Positions 52,573 through 60,660 of a stretch of 64,000 bases of DNA are shown here, one piece after another. Under the pieces are notes generated by a model, which saw nothing but the letters and a program-made list of their open reading frames with translations, had not been told where the DNA came from and made no database searches. Position 1 is the first letter of the stretch; each line of letters opens with the position of its first letter. Both the position numbers and the translations under genes were made by a program. Source of the DNA: GCA-003244245 sp035606945 (GTDB taxonomy: Bacteria > Actinomycetota > Actinomycetes > Mycobacteriales > Pseudonocardiaceae); contig DATNDR010000074.1 of NCBI GenBank assembly GCA_035606945.1, positions 62,001 to 126,000 of the forward strand, in the 5' to 3' direction.

Positions 52573-53142
52573 GACGGCGCGTCTGTCTCACCGAGTAGCA
52601 CCTGCTGGGACAACGTATCCGCGCTGGCCTCCACGGCTGCCCAGCTCATCGAGATACTCCCGGACGTCCAGCCGCCCGGCCCTGACCAGCTCTCCAGCGG
52701 TGCGCCGGGGCCGTCCGTGTCTTGCCCACAGCGCTGAAGTGGGTGCAGTCCGTACATGGGACAGCCACGCTCTCGCCCCCGCGTGCGCCATTGGAGTGGT
52801 TAGGGTGGCCCTGTCTCGCAGGTAAGCCTAACCTTAGGTAGCGAATGTCAATGGCACCTCCCTGATTGGCGGCGCCCATCCGGGCTCCGGCTCGAAGGAG
52901 TCCGCCGGCACTCCCCCTCGGTCCGGCGGCGCCGCGCCGCAGCGGGACGTCCCCAGTCCGCTGCGGCGCGGCAACTTTGCTGAACCCGGCGAAGTGGAAT
53001 ACGCGCTGCCACCACCTGCTCGTGACCGGCATGGGGGAGTACACCCGAGTGGAGTCGTCGGGATACTCCCTTACGGCATGGACCAGCTGACCGAGCGGCA
53101 CATTTCGCTGCTGATCTCCTCGCGCGTTAACGCAGGGGTCTG
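52573..53142. other. Intergenic region with gene remnants
   Basis: Frames on both strands are open, but none shows a ribosome binding site plus family features. The minus-strand reading 'CTDCTHFSAVG' and a plus-strand reading near 53000 ('RCHHLLVTGMGEYTRVESSG') look like decayed gene pieces. The DtxR/IdeR-type box described separately lies here. About 570 bp in total. Confidence 0.4.
52818..52836. promoter_or_regulatory. Iron box (DtxR/IdeR-type operator)
   Basis: On the minus strand the 19-mer reads TAAGGTTAGGCTTACCTGC, close to the actinobacterial consensus TWAGGTTAGSCTAACCTWA. IdeR or DmdR would bind it under iron-replete conditions and repress a siderophore or iron-uptake gene. The neighbouring frames on both sides appear decayed, so it may be a leftover of a lost iron gene. 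Confidence 0.65.
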
Positions 53143-53430
53143 TTACAAGTTGGCAAGAACCTCCCGGACCTCAACGGTGCGGAAGGTGATACCTGGCGGT
53201 GCACCGGGAGGGGCCTCGCCGATGTGGAACCGGCTGGCCAGCTTTTCCGCATCGTCTTGAGAATCAAAGACGGCTACAGAGATGCCGCGGCCGCCCTGTG
53301 GGGCGAGCCAATATGCGGCGCGAGCGCCGGCCTCGTGTGCCATCGGGGGTGCGTTTTCTTGCAGGTGTTTGCGAGCGTGCTCTAACGAGAAGCCATCCTC
53401 GACGTCGACTTCGATGAACAGTGCGTGCAT
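53143..53430 (-). CDS. Small dimeric alpha/beta-barrel-like protein
   Basis: A 95-residue protein: 'MHALFIEVDVEDGFSLEHARKHLQENAPP', 'AAYWLAPQGGRGISVAVFDSQDDAEKLAS'. The strand-helix-strand pattern resembles EthD or antibiotic monooxygenase-type ferredoxin-like dimers, without a catalytic residue I can assign. It lies 23 bp from, and downstream of, the MBL-fold gene on the same strand, so the two may be one operon. Confidence 0.65.
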   Translation of the reverse strand: MHALFIEVDVEDGFSLEHARKHLQENAPPMAHEAGARAAYWLAPQGGRGISVAVFDSQDDAEKLASRFHIGEAPPGAPPGITFRTVEVREVLANL

Positions 53431-53453
53431 GATGCCTCCAACCGAAATTGTGA

Positions 53454-54260
53454 TCAGGTAACAGCTGGTTCGAAGCTGGCGAGCATTGCTTCCAGCGCAC
53501 GTTGGTCGGGCCCGACGAACGGGTCGGCTTGCGGCGCCGCGGTGAGCATCTCGAGGAACTGTGATGTGAGCCCGACGGCGGGAGGTAGATGCGTGCTGAG
53601 AATCGCTGCGGGGTCCATCGCGCGTATCGGCTCGATGGTTTGGAGATAGCGCGCAACGTCCGTGGTGTGCACCCAGGGGCTGTCAACTGTGGCCCAGAGC
53701 AGTTGCCCGGAGCGGAGCTGGTCTGTCGGAACCTCTGCGACGTCGCTGCACCCGGCGAGTTCAGCGCTTGGCATGGGCGCGCCGAAGCAGTCGGAGCTGA
53801 AGCAGGTTTGTGAGCGGTCGTCGTAGAGGCCGATTGTTGCGGGGTTGTCGAATAACGGCGGTCTGAACGCCGTGAGGGTCCGGTCGCCTACCTGCAGTGA
53901 TTGGCCGGGATTGAGCAAGTGGAGCCGATCAAGTGGCACTGGCCGCTCCGTCGACAGGATGCCGGCGCCAAGAAACGTAGTGACCAGCCGCGCGTGAGGT
54001 GCCGCATCGAGCAGGTCGAACAGCGCTCCGGTGTGATCTCGATCAGGATGGGTCAACCAGATCCATCGCACGTCAGCTGGATTGACGACCGATCCCAGCG
54101 TATCCATGAAGCCCCGACCCGGCAGGCTTAGGCCGGTGTCGACGACGACGGGCTCGGCAGCGTGCAGGACGAACGCGTTCACCGGCAGGAAACCAATGCC
54201 GGGCACCTCGAGGTGGTCGTTTAAGACGCTGATGTCGCCGGCGAGCCGGTGAATGTGCAT
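53454..54260 (-). CDS. MBL-fold metallo-hydrolase
   Basis: A 268-residue metallo-beta-lactamase-fold protein. The metal motif is 'WLTHPDRDHTG', where the usual HxHxDH has Asp in place of the second His, as in flavodiiron-type and related subgroups. Later ligands include 'FSSDCFGAP' and 'ILSTHLPP'. 'PVNAFVLHAAEPVVVDTGL' marks the start of the fold. AGGAGG four bases before ATG 54260 sets the start. No flavodoxin domain follows, so it is not a full flavodiiron protein. Substrate unknown. Confidence 0.87.
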   Translation of the reverse strand: MHIHRLAGDISVLNDHLEVPGIGFLPVNAFVLHAAEPVVVDTGLSLPGRGFMDTLGSVVNPADVRWIWLTHPDRDHTGALFDLLDAAPHARLVTTFLGAGILSTERPVPLDRLHLLNPGQSLQVGDRTLTAFRPPLFDNPATIGLYDDRSQTCFSSDCFGAPMPSAELAGCSDVAEVPTDQLRSGQLLWATVDSPWVHTTDVARYLQTIEPIRAMDPAAILSTHLPPAVGLTSQFLEMLTAAPQADPFVGPDQRALEAMLASFEPAVT

Positions 54261-54655
54261 GGGTCCTCCTAGAGTCGCGTCGGCACGTCGAGACCGCAGC
54301 TCACTTTCGTCTGCCACGCCGACCCCGACATCGATAGCGGGATGCTTGCAAAATCTTTTATCCCCGGATGCGTGGCGCGCGCGATACCATCGAAGTTGTG
54401 GCTGCAGAGAGTATCGGCGGCATCCACGTCGGCGTAACGAGCAAGCGTCTACACCGCTCGAATAGCGTAGTACGCTCGCGACAGGTGAGCAGTCATTTAC
54501 TCAGCGCCAACGGTATGTATAGCACGGTTGCCCCCCAAATGACGCCGCTCTGTATTTTCCTGCAGCGCCGGTACTGCTTTTTCCGCGCCTATTGTCGAAA
54601 TAGTAGACTGGCGATTTGATCGAACCGCACAGCCTGAACGCGGTAGGAGGTCCGC

Positions 54656-54760
54656 ATGCCGGAGTTCACTGCCCTGCCTCACGTGCCGGGACTGGGACAA
54701 CCGGGCACGGGGCTGCGAGCAGCAGATGTTCTACCGCCCAGGGCATCCGTGAGCCGATGA
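54656..54760 (+). CDS. Possible 34-residue small ORF, first of a coupled set
   Basis: ATG 54656 lies 5 bases after a strong ribosome binding site (GGTAGGAGG at 54642-54650). It codes 'MPEFTALPHVPGLGQ' then 'PGTGLRAADVLPPRASVSR'. The stop overlaps the next start by four bases (ATGA), the hallmark of translational coupling. The 395 bp before it, back to 54261, hold no other gene I can support. No known family. Peptide could be regulatory (leader) or a product. Confidence 0.45.
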   Translation: MPEFTALPHVPGLGQPGTGLRAADVLPPRASVSR

Positions 54761-54885
54761 CAGATCGGGCACTTCGCCTCAAGGCGGCTACTGTGCGTAG
54801 CTACAGCGAGGTCGCGTCCGTCTACCTGGTGAATCCTGGCAAGATCTGCAACATTGCCGTAGGCACCAGCGATAGGGACGGGTAG
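54757..54885 (+). CDS. Possible 42-residue small ORF, second of a coupled set
   Basis: ATG 54757 overlaps the stop of the previous ORF. Peptide: 'MTDRALRLKAATVRSYSEV' then 'ASVYLVNPGKICNIAVGTSDRDG'. A terminator hairpin begins at 54886, directly after its stop. It has one Cys and a hydrophobic centre. Family unknown. Confidence 0.45.
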   Translation: MTDRALRLKAATVRSYSEVASVYLVNPGKICNIAVGTSDRDG

Positions 54886-54932
54886 AGCCCCGTGATGCTG
54901 TTGGACCCCCGACCCGGCAGCGTCACGGGGCT
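54886..54932 (+). terminator. Terminator or attenuator hairpin
   Basis: Perfect 10-bp arms AGCCCCGTGA (54886-54895) and TCACGGGGCT (54923-54932) with a 27-nt loop and TTCTT after it. It ends the two-ORF unit, or could act as an attenuator in the leader of the aldo/keto reductase gene downstream. Confidence 0.7.
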
Positions 54933-54938
54933 TCTTCC

Positions 54939-55043
54939 ATGTGGCTGCTCGCGGCCCCGTCGGCTGCCGCGATCGCGCGGATCGCCATGGATGTCTGGCG
55001 CATGCTCCTCGTGGGCAGCCGAGGCGGCCGACTGGAGGAGTAA
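54939..55043 (+). CDS. Possible 34-residue hydrophobic peptide coupled to the reductase
   Basis: ATG 54939 to TAA 55043 codes 'MWLLAAPSAAAIARIAMDVW' then 'RMLLVGSRGGRLEE', an amphipathic helix-like peptide. The TAA overlaps the reductase ATG by one base (TAATG), so it could be a leader peptide that couples translation. GGAGGAG inside its end is the reductase's ribosome binding site. No strong site precedes this ORF itself. Confidence 0.35.
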   Translation: MWLLAAPSAAAIARIAMDVWRMLLVGSRGGRLEE

Positions 55044-55891
55044 TGGCAGAGCGGACGCGGCAGATCCGCGGAGTGACGGTGCCAACCCTGCTCTATGGCA
55101 CAGCCTGGAAGGAACAGCGAACAGCACACGTCGTTGAGCAGGCGCTCAGTATGGGGTTCCGCGGGGTGGACACGGCCAACCAGCGTCGGCATTACCTCGA
55201 AGCCGAGGTCGGACGTGCACTGCGGGCTGAGTTGGAGCGAGGAACGCTGCGCCGCGAAGACGTCTTCGTGCAAACCAAATTCACCTTCCGCGCGTACCAG
55301 GATCACCGATTGCCCTATGCTCCGACCGCGCCCGTCGCGCGTCAGGTGGAACAATCCTTCGAGAGTTCGCTGTCACACCTCGGTGTGGACGTAGTGGATT
55401 CTTATCTTCTGCACGCTCCCTCTCAGCCGCAGAGACTGTCCACGGCTGATATCGAAGCCTGGCGGGCCATGGAAACCCTTCACGAGGCGGGCCGGGCGCG
55501 CATCATAGGAGTGAGCAACTTCGTACCCGATCAGCTGGTAGCTCTGCTTCGCACCGTGCGGGTGCGGCCGACATTCGTGCAGAACCGTTGCTATGCATCG
55601 CAGGGATGGGACGCGAGCGTGCGGGCCATCTGTTCTCGTGAAGGGATGACCTATCAGGGATTCTCACTGCTCACTGCCAACGAAGGAGTTCTTCGCGGCG
55701 CGCTCGTTCACGGCATCGCCCGCCGCCACCAGCAGTCCCCGGCGCAGGTGATCCTTCGCTTTGCACTTCAGCTGGGAATGATCGTCCTCACCGGCACGAC
55801 CAACCCCCAGCACATGGCCGATGATCTCGCTGCGTACGAGTTCACGCTGACGTCTGCCGACATGAACGCGCTCGAGCACGCCGAAACCTAG
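55043..55891 (+). CDS. Aldo/keto reductase
   Basis: A 282-residue NADPH-dependent AKR. The catalytic tetrad can be read as Asp in 'GVDTANQRRHYLEAEVG' (Asp, with Tyr in RRHYLE), Lys in 'QTKFTF' and His in 'YLLHAP'; C-terminal coenzyme region 'LGMIVLTGTTNPQHM'. Start ATG 55043 follows GGAGGAG. A preceding hairpin and tiny ORF may control it. Natural substrate unknown. Confidence 0.88.
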   Translation: MAERTRQIRGVTVPTLLYGTAWKEQRTAHVVEQALSMGFRGVDTANQRRHYLEAEVGRALRAELERGTLRREDVFVQTKFTFRAYQDHRLPYAPTAPVARQVEQSFESSLSHLGVDVVDSYLLHAPSQPQRLSTADIEAWRAMETLHEAGRARIIGVSNFVPDQLVALLRTVRVRPTFVQNRCYASQGWDASVRAICSREGMTYQGFSLLTANEGVLRGALVHGIARRHQQSPAQVILRFALQLGMIVLTGTTNPQHMADDLAAYEFTLTSADMNALEHAET

Positions 55892-55987
55892 TAAGAGCGA
55901 CGTTTAGCGGGTATGTACTGGGCATGGGCCACTCGCTGAGCCCCGAGTCGCGCCTTGGTTGCTGCACTCGGTCCGGGTGGTGATGTC

Positions 55988-56965
55988 ATGTTCGTTGTCA
56001 TCGGGGAGGCGCTTGTCGACCTGGTCGGCCAGCGTGGAGGTCGTACGTTCGTCGCCCATCCGGGCGGTAGCCCGGCTAATGTCGCGCTCGGTCTGGCACG
56101 GCTGGGTGTTCCGGTGACGCTCATGACTCGCCTCGGGCATGACGGGCTGGGCGAGATGATCTTTGAGCATCTGCGGGCCGGCGGCGTCCGGGTCAACGGA
56201 GGTCCCCCCGCCTTGTCGACCAGCCTGGCCATTGCGACGCTCGCCGCGGGTATCGCGTCGTACGACTTCCGGATCGATTGGGACATGCCCGCTCTCGCGC
56301 CGCTGCCGATCGAGGCTCGCTGCCTGCACACCGGTTCGCTGGCGACGGCTCTGCCGCCCGGCAACGCCAGCGTCATCGATCTGGTCGAGCGAGAGCGCAC
56401 GAGGGGTCGGGTGACGATCTCCTACGACCCGAATGTACGGCCGGCTCTGCTGGGTGACGCGGCGCAGGCGCGGACGGAGATCGAGCATCTGGTTGCCCTT
56501 TCCGACGTAGTCAAGGTCAGCGACGAAGACCTTCGGTGGCTCTATCCCGATCAGCCCGATGAGCTCGTGGCACAGCACTGGCTGGGGTCAGGACCGGCAC
56601 TGGTGGTGGTGACCCGCGGTGGGATGGGCGTCTACGCCGTCTGCGCCGGCGTCGAGTTGTACCGACCTGCCGTGCCGATCGACCTGGTGGACACCGTCGG
56701 CGCAGGTGATTCCTTCACCTCCGGGCTGCTCGAGGCGCTGCACCGGGCCGACCTGATCGGCGGATCGCGGCGCGCGGCTGTAGCGGCGATCGACGAGTCG
56801 ACCCTGGCCAGCGTCGTGGACGCGGCGGCCATGACCGCGGCGATCACTTGTTCCCGGCCGGGTGCCGACCCGCCGACACGACCCGAGATCGACGCGCTGA
56901 TCGCGGCCCGGGACTGCTCCAACGACGCGTCGGGTGCTGGGCGTGGCCACTTGCCCACCGTCTGA
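55988..56965 (+). CDS. PfkB-family carbohydrate kinase (fructokinase-like)
   Basis: A 325-residue ribokinase-family kinase: 'VVIGEALVDLVGQ' at the start, 'HPGGSPANVALGLARLGVPVTLMTRLGHDGLG' and the signature 'VDTVGAGDSFTSGLLEAL' with catalytic Asp. This pattern is closest to fructokinases. Start ATG 55988 chosen from 'MFVVIGEAL'. A sugar symporter and a sugar-binding lipoprotein follow on the same strand, so a sugar-uptake and phosphorylation unit is likely. Confidence 0.9.
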   Translation: MFVVIGEALVDLVGQRGGRTFVAHPGGSPANVALGLARLGVPVTLMTRLGHDGLGEMIFEHLRAGGVRVNGGPPALSTSLAIATLAAGIASYDFRIDWDMPALAPLPIEARCLHTGSLATALPPGNASVIDLVERERTRGRVTISYDPNVRPALLGDAAQARTEIEHLVALSDVVKVSDEDLRWLYPDQPDELVAQHWLGSGPALVVVTRGGMGVYAVCAGVELYRPAVPIDLVDTVGAGDSFTSGLLEALHRADLIGGSRRAAVAAIDESTLASVVDAAAMTAAITCSRPGADPPTRPEIDALIAARDCSNDASGAGRGHLPTV

Positions 56966-56997
56966 TCCTGGCACGTCCGGCCGCGAAGGGAGCCGCG

Positions 56998-58341
56998 ATG
57001 AGCACAATCGAGCAGCCGGCGGGCTCGAACCGGGCGACCGCTCAGCCGTTCGTCTACAAGCACATGATCGTGCTGTTCGCTGTCGTGGTCTGCTGCTTCA
57101 CCGCATGGGGAATCGCCGCAGACATGACCGCTCCCATGGTGGCGGCCTTCAAGCGGATCTTCACCATGAGCACGTTCCAGGCGTCGCTGGTGCAGTTTGC
57201 CTACTACGGGGCCTATTTCGCGCTCGCCCTGCCGGCGGCGTTCATCAATCAGCGGTTCGGCTACAAGACCGGGGTGTTGACCGGACTCGGCCTGGCGTCG
57301 CTGGGTGCCTTGTCCTTCTACCCGGCCAGCAAGATCATGACCTACTCCGTGTTCCTGGTGGCGCTGTTTGCGCTCGCCGCCGGGTTATCGATCCTGGAGA
57401 CGTCGGCAAATCCTTTTGTCATCTCGATGGGCCCGGAAGCCAACAGCACCCGGCGGCTGAACCTGGCGCAGGCGTTCAACCCGGTCGGCACCAATATCGG
57501 AGTCTTACTCGCCACCGTCCTCGTCCTACCCAAGCTGAATTCGCCGATCGACCGTGGCTCGGTGACCCCCGAGCAGTTGCGTATTATCCAGGCTGAGGAG
57601 CTGAAGGCGGTCATGGTGCCCTACATCGGGCTGGCCGTCCTGCTGCTGGTGATCTGGGTGGCCATTGCGGTCCAGAAGGCTCCGGCGATCCGGGAGGAAT
57701 TTCCGCCGGCAAGCCCTAGCGCAGGGCCGCGCGGCGAGATCATCGGGCGGCTCTGGAGAAACCGAACCTATCGGTTCGGCGTCATCGCGCAGTTCTTCAA
57801 CATCGCCGCCCAGGTGTGCACCTGGACGTTCATGATCCAGTATACCGAGCAGGCCCTGCACGGGAGCCTGGAGCTGGGCGGTTTCGTACTGCAGATCAGC
57901 CTGCTGGTTTTTCTCGGCTCCCGATTCCTGATGACCTGGTTGATGGGGTATTTCCGGGCCACCGCGCTCATGGCGATACTCGGCGGCCTGGCGGTGTTGC
58001 TGTGCATCTATGCCATGTCCAGCCCGGACCTCGGCGGCGTCATCGCGGTAGCGGCACTGTCGTTCTGCCTGTCGCTGATGTTCCCCACCATCTACGGCGT
58101 CGCGTTGCAGGGGCTGGGGCCGGCAACCAAGTTCGGTGCGGCCGGTCTGGTCATGGCGATCGTCGGCGGCGCGCTGATGCCGCTGATCCAAGGGAGGGTC
58201 ATCGACGCGACGAGCCCGGCATTCTCCTTCATCGTGCCGGCCGCCTGTTACGCGGTGGTGATGGCCTACGCGCTCTACGACCTCGGGGCGACACAACCGG
58301 TCGCGCGCGGCGCGCCGGAGCCGGTGCCTGCCCATACCTGA
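56998..58341 (+). CDS. FHS-family sugar:proton symporter (FucP-like MFS)
   Basis: A 447-residue, 12-helix MFS permease of the fucose-galactose-glucose:H+ symporter family. Marks: 'FTAWGIAADMTAPMVAAF', 'FAYYGAYFALALPAAFINQRFGYKTG', 'LETSANPFVISMGPE' and 'LNLAQAFNPVGTNIG', the FHS signature. It likely takes up a hexose or fucose with protons. ATG 56998 follows GAAGGGAG; 32 bp separate it from the kinase. Confidence 0.92.
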   Translation: MSTIEQPAGSNRATAQPFVYKHMIVLFAVVVCCFTAWGIAADMTAPMVAAFKRIFTMSTFQASLVQFAYYGAYFALALPAAFINQRFGYKTGVLTGLGLASLGALSFYPASKIMTYSVFLVALFALAAGLSILETSANPFVISMGPEANSTRRLNLAQAFNPVGTNIGVLLATVLVLPKLNSPIDRGSVTPEQLRIIQAEELKAVMVPYIGLAVLLLVIWVAIAVQKAPAIREEFPPASPSAGPRGEIIGRLWRNRTYRFGVIAQFFNIAAQVCTWTFMIQYTEQALHGSLELGGFVLQISLLVFLGSRFLMTWLMGYFRATALMAILGGLAVLLCIYAMSSPDLGGVIAVAALSFCLSLMFPTIYGVALQGLGPATKFGAAGLVMAIVGGALMPLIQGRVIDATSPAFSFIVPAACYAVVMAYALYDLGATQPVARGAPEPVPAHT

Positions 58342-58356
58342 CCAGGAGAACCGACC

Positions 58357-59649
58357 GTGACTCGCAAACGCCGCTCAGGCCTGACGGCCCTGGCCGCCGG
58401 CCTCGCGCTGCTGCTCGCCGGCTGTGGCGGGCCGGCCTCAACGGCTACCAGCGCCCCCACCCGGAACCTCGAGGTGCTGTCGTGGTGGACGTCTGGGTCA
58501 GAGCGTGCCGCGCTGAACGTACTGCTGGACGACTTCCGAACCGCCCATCCGGGCGTAGACGTGCGCAACGTGGCGGTCGCCGGCGGCGGAGGCAGCAACG
58601 CACACGTCGTGCTGGCCAACCGCCTGCTCGGTGGTGATCCACCGGATGTGTGGCAGACCCACCCGGGCGCCTCCATCAAGCAGTACATCGACGCGGGACA
58701 AATCGCCGACGTGAGCTCGATCTACCAACGCGACAACCTGTCCTCCGCCATTCGCCCAGACCTGCGCCGAGCCGTCTCCGAGGACGGGAAGCAGTACGGC
58801 GTCTCCACCGGAGCGCACCGGATCAACGTGCTGTGGTTCAACAAAAGGCTGCTGGACAAGGCAACGATTACGGCGCCGGTCGCCGGCTACACAACCGATG
58901 CGTTCCTCGCCGACCTGGCCAAGCTGAAGGCGGCGGGGGTGGTCCCGCTGTGCCTGGGCGCGAAGGATCCGTTTGCTCGCGCCGAGCTGTTCGAGAACAC
59001 GCTGCTGGGTGTCATCGGTGGCGACGGATGGGCCAGCCTGACATCCGACCGGCTGGACTGGAACGGCCCGCAGGTCCGCCAGGCCTTGGGTCGGTTCGGC
59101 ACGATGCTGGAATACGCCGATCCGGAAGCCGGCGCGCTGACCTGGGACCAGGCGACCAGAAAACTCGCCGCCGGCGGTTGTGCCTTCGAGAGCATCAACG
59201 ACTCGGCGTACGGTGAACTCGTCGTGGACGGTGCCAAGGAAGGGACCGACTTCGATCACGTGCCGTATCCCGGCACCGGCACCCTATTCCTGACGGTTGT
59301 CGACACCTTCGTCATGGCGAAGAACGCGAACGACCCGCAGAACGCCCAAGCATTCCTGGCCACGATCGGAGCGGCTCCCACCCAGCTGGCATTCAACCGG
59401 CAGAAGGGTTCCACACCATTACGGACAGACGTGGACGTGTCGTCGTTGTCGCCTTACCAGCAGTCCGCGGCGAAAGCCTTCGCGCAAGACCCAGTCCTGC
59501 TGTCGATCACACACGGTGAAGCCACCAGCCCACAGTTCCAGCAGGGTTTCTACGACGCGATCGCGGCATTTGCCCAGAGCAAAGACATCAACGTCTTCAA
59601 CCAGGCCCTACGCGACGCCGTGAACCAGGTGCCGGCACCACCGCACTGA
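58357..59649 (+). CDS. Sugar-binding lipoprotein, SBP family 1
   Basis: A 430-residue extracellular solute-binding lipoprotein. Lipobox LAGC gives lipidated Cys23. Mature features: 'LEVLSWWTSGSERAALNVLLDDF', 'GDPPDVWQTHPGASIKQYID', 'WFNKRLLDK', which match sugar-binding family 1 proteins of ABC importers. GTG 58357 follows CAGGAGAA. No ABC permease or ATPase gene follows it in the window; instead it sits behind an FHS symporter, an unusual pairing. It may serve an importer encoded elsewhere. Confidence 0.9.
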   Translation: MTRKRRSGLTALAAGLALLLAGCGGPASTATSAPTRNLEVLSWWTSGSERAALNVLLDDFRTAHPGVDVRNVAVAGGGGSNAHVVLANRLLGGDPPDVWQTHPGASIKQYIDAGQIADVSSIYQRDNLSSAIRPDLRRAVSEDGKQYGVSTGAHRINVLWFNKRLLDKATITAPVAGYTTDAFLADLAKLKAAGVVPLCLGAKDPFARAELFENTLLGVIGGDGWASLTSDRLDWNGPQVRQALGRFGTMLEYADPEAGALTWDQATRKLAAGGCAFESINDSAYGELVVDGAKEGTDFDHVPYPGTGTLFLTVVDTFVMAKNANDPQNAQAFLATIGAAPTQLAFNRQKGSTPLRTDVDVSSLSPYQQSAAKAFAQDPVLLSITHGEATSPQFQQGFYDAIAAFAQSKDINVFNQALRDAVNQVPAPPH

Positions 59650-59665
59650 GCCTTTTTCGGGGCTC
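59648..59665 (+). terminator. Weak hairpin after the lipoprotein gene
   Basis: GAGCC (59648-59652) and GGCTC (59661-59665) pair around TTTTTCGG, overlapping the stop codon TGA. Five base pairs only, so the evidence is modest. Confidence 0.35.
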
Positions 59666-60129
59666 TTGTCCGCCGCGTACCGCTGTGGGTGTACACCAGT
59701 TCCTTTGGACGGGGCAGGACACTACGTGCCGCATCAGCGAGCCTTGGTAATCACCGCGGCGCACCTATGTCTTCCAGGGGCATGCCGGTTCCTGGGATGG
59801 GTCGGGGCAAGCAGGTATTCGTCGGCGCAACGACCTGCTGGCCGCCACCTAGGATCATCCCTGCGCACGTGACCAGCGATGATCCGGATGAGCTTGCCAT
59901 GAATGAACTCGCCTGAGAGTTGCGTGTAGGTACAGATATTCTGGTCCTGAGTAACTGCTCGTCCGTCGGGTAAGTAATCGAAAAGGCTCTGTCGCGGCTA
60001 CGTGGTGGGCTACACAATTAGGTGTGAACAGATGTTGTCAGATAACTTTTTGTTCGCCACGATAGGTATTAGCTAAATCGGTCACGCCGTCCGATGATGG
60101 CTTTATAGACTACTCCGAGGAGGACCTGG
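59666..60129. other. Region upstream of the Gly-rich peptide gene
   Basis: No gene supported. A frame at 59767-59916 (50 residues, ending 'DDPDELAMNELA') has no ribosome binding site. From about 59930 the sequence becomes AT-richer than its surroundings. TTGTTC at 60050 with TAAATC 18 bases later, and TTTATAGACT near 60103, are promoter candidates, not certain. Confidence 0.4.
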
Positions 60130-60396
60130 ATGCCTGACGCATTGAGCTTTACCGAGATTGACGGTCAGCACGTTGAGTTGCTTCCCGCCCGTACCGTCCT
60201 GTCGTTGACCGGCAGCATTGCCAAGACCGGCGGCCAGTGCGGCGGCAACGGCGGTGTCGGTGGCAACGGCGGCGATGCCTATGGCGGCATCGGCGTCAAC
60301 CTACTGAACATCATCCTGCAGCCCCACCAGCTCAACTCGGCTGCTAACGCCTATGGTGGCGCGGGCGGCAGCGCTGATGGTGCTCCCTGCCACTGA
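60130..60396 (+). CDS. Small Gly-rich peptide, possible RiPP-like precursor
   Basis: An 88-residue protein with an excellent ribosome binding site (GAGGAGG, 7 bases before ATG). Residues 1-27 ('LSFTEIDGQHVELLPARTVL' core) are hydrophobic and acidic with no signal peptide and look like a leader. After 'SIAKTGGQCGG' the peptide becomes Gly/Asn-rich ('GGNGGVGGNGGDAYGGIG'), then 'VNLLNIILQPHQLNSAANA', then 'YGGAGGSADGAPCH' with a terminal Cys-His. Leader-plus-core layout and single Cys at each end of the Gly region are RiPP-like, but no modification gene adjoins it. Structural or self-assembling peptide is the other option. I do not recognise the family. Confidence 0.7.
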   Translation: MPDALSFTEIDGQHVELLPARTVLSLTGSIAKTGGQCGGNGGVGGNGGDAYGGIGVNLLNIILQPHQLNSAANAYGGAGGSADGAPCH

Positions 60397-60445
60397 TACC
60401 AGCAGCTAATAACCATGGCCGCTCGGGTGAGCGGTGATCGTATTC

Positions 60446-60471
60446 GGTGTCGTTAGCTAGGAAACGACACC
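60446..60471 (+). terminator. Hairpin downstream of the peptide gene
   Basis: Perfect 9-bp inverted repeat GGTGTCGTT / AACGACACC with an 8-nt loop, 50 bp after the peptide gene. A smaller CCGCTC/GAGCGG hairpin sits at 60419-60434. Probably ends the peptide transcript. Confidence 0.55.
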
Positions 60472-60580
60472 CGCATGGCCGGCGTAACGCTGAGAGCGGT
60501 GCTGGGGCAGCCGACTAACCTCCTAGTCGTGCAGTACCGACGCGCGTTTCCCCTAAGCGCGCACGCAAATCGCCGGCACG

Positions 60581-60611
60581 GGAGGGGTGGCCGCATTGTG
60601 GTCACCCCTCC
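60581..60611. terminator. Bidirectional terminator
   Basis: Perfect 9-bp arms GGAGGGGTG (60581-60589) and CACCCCTCC (60603-60611), followed by GTTT on the plus strand. Lies between the plus-strand peptide gene and the minus-strand toxin gene ending at 60661, so it could stop transcripts from both sides. Confidence 0.65.
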
Positions 60612-60660
60612 GTTTAGCTGCGCACAATCACCGCGGCGCTTTCGAGGCCTGTGAGAGGAT

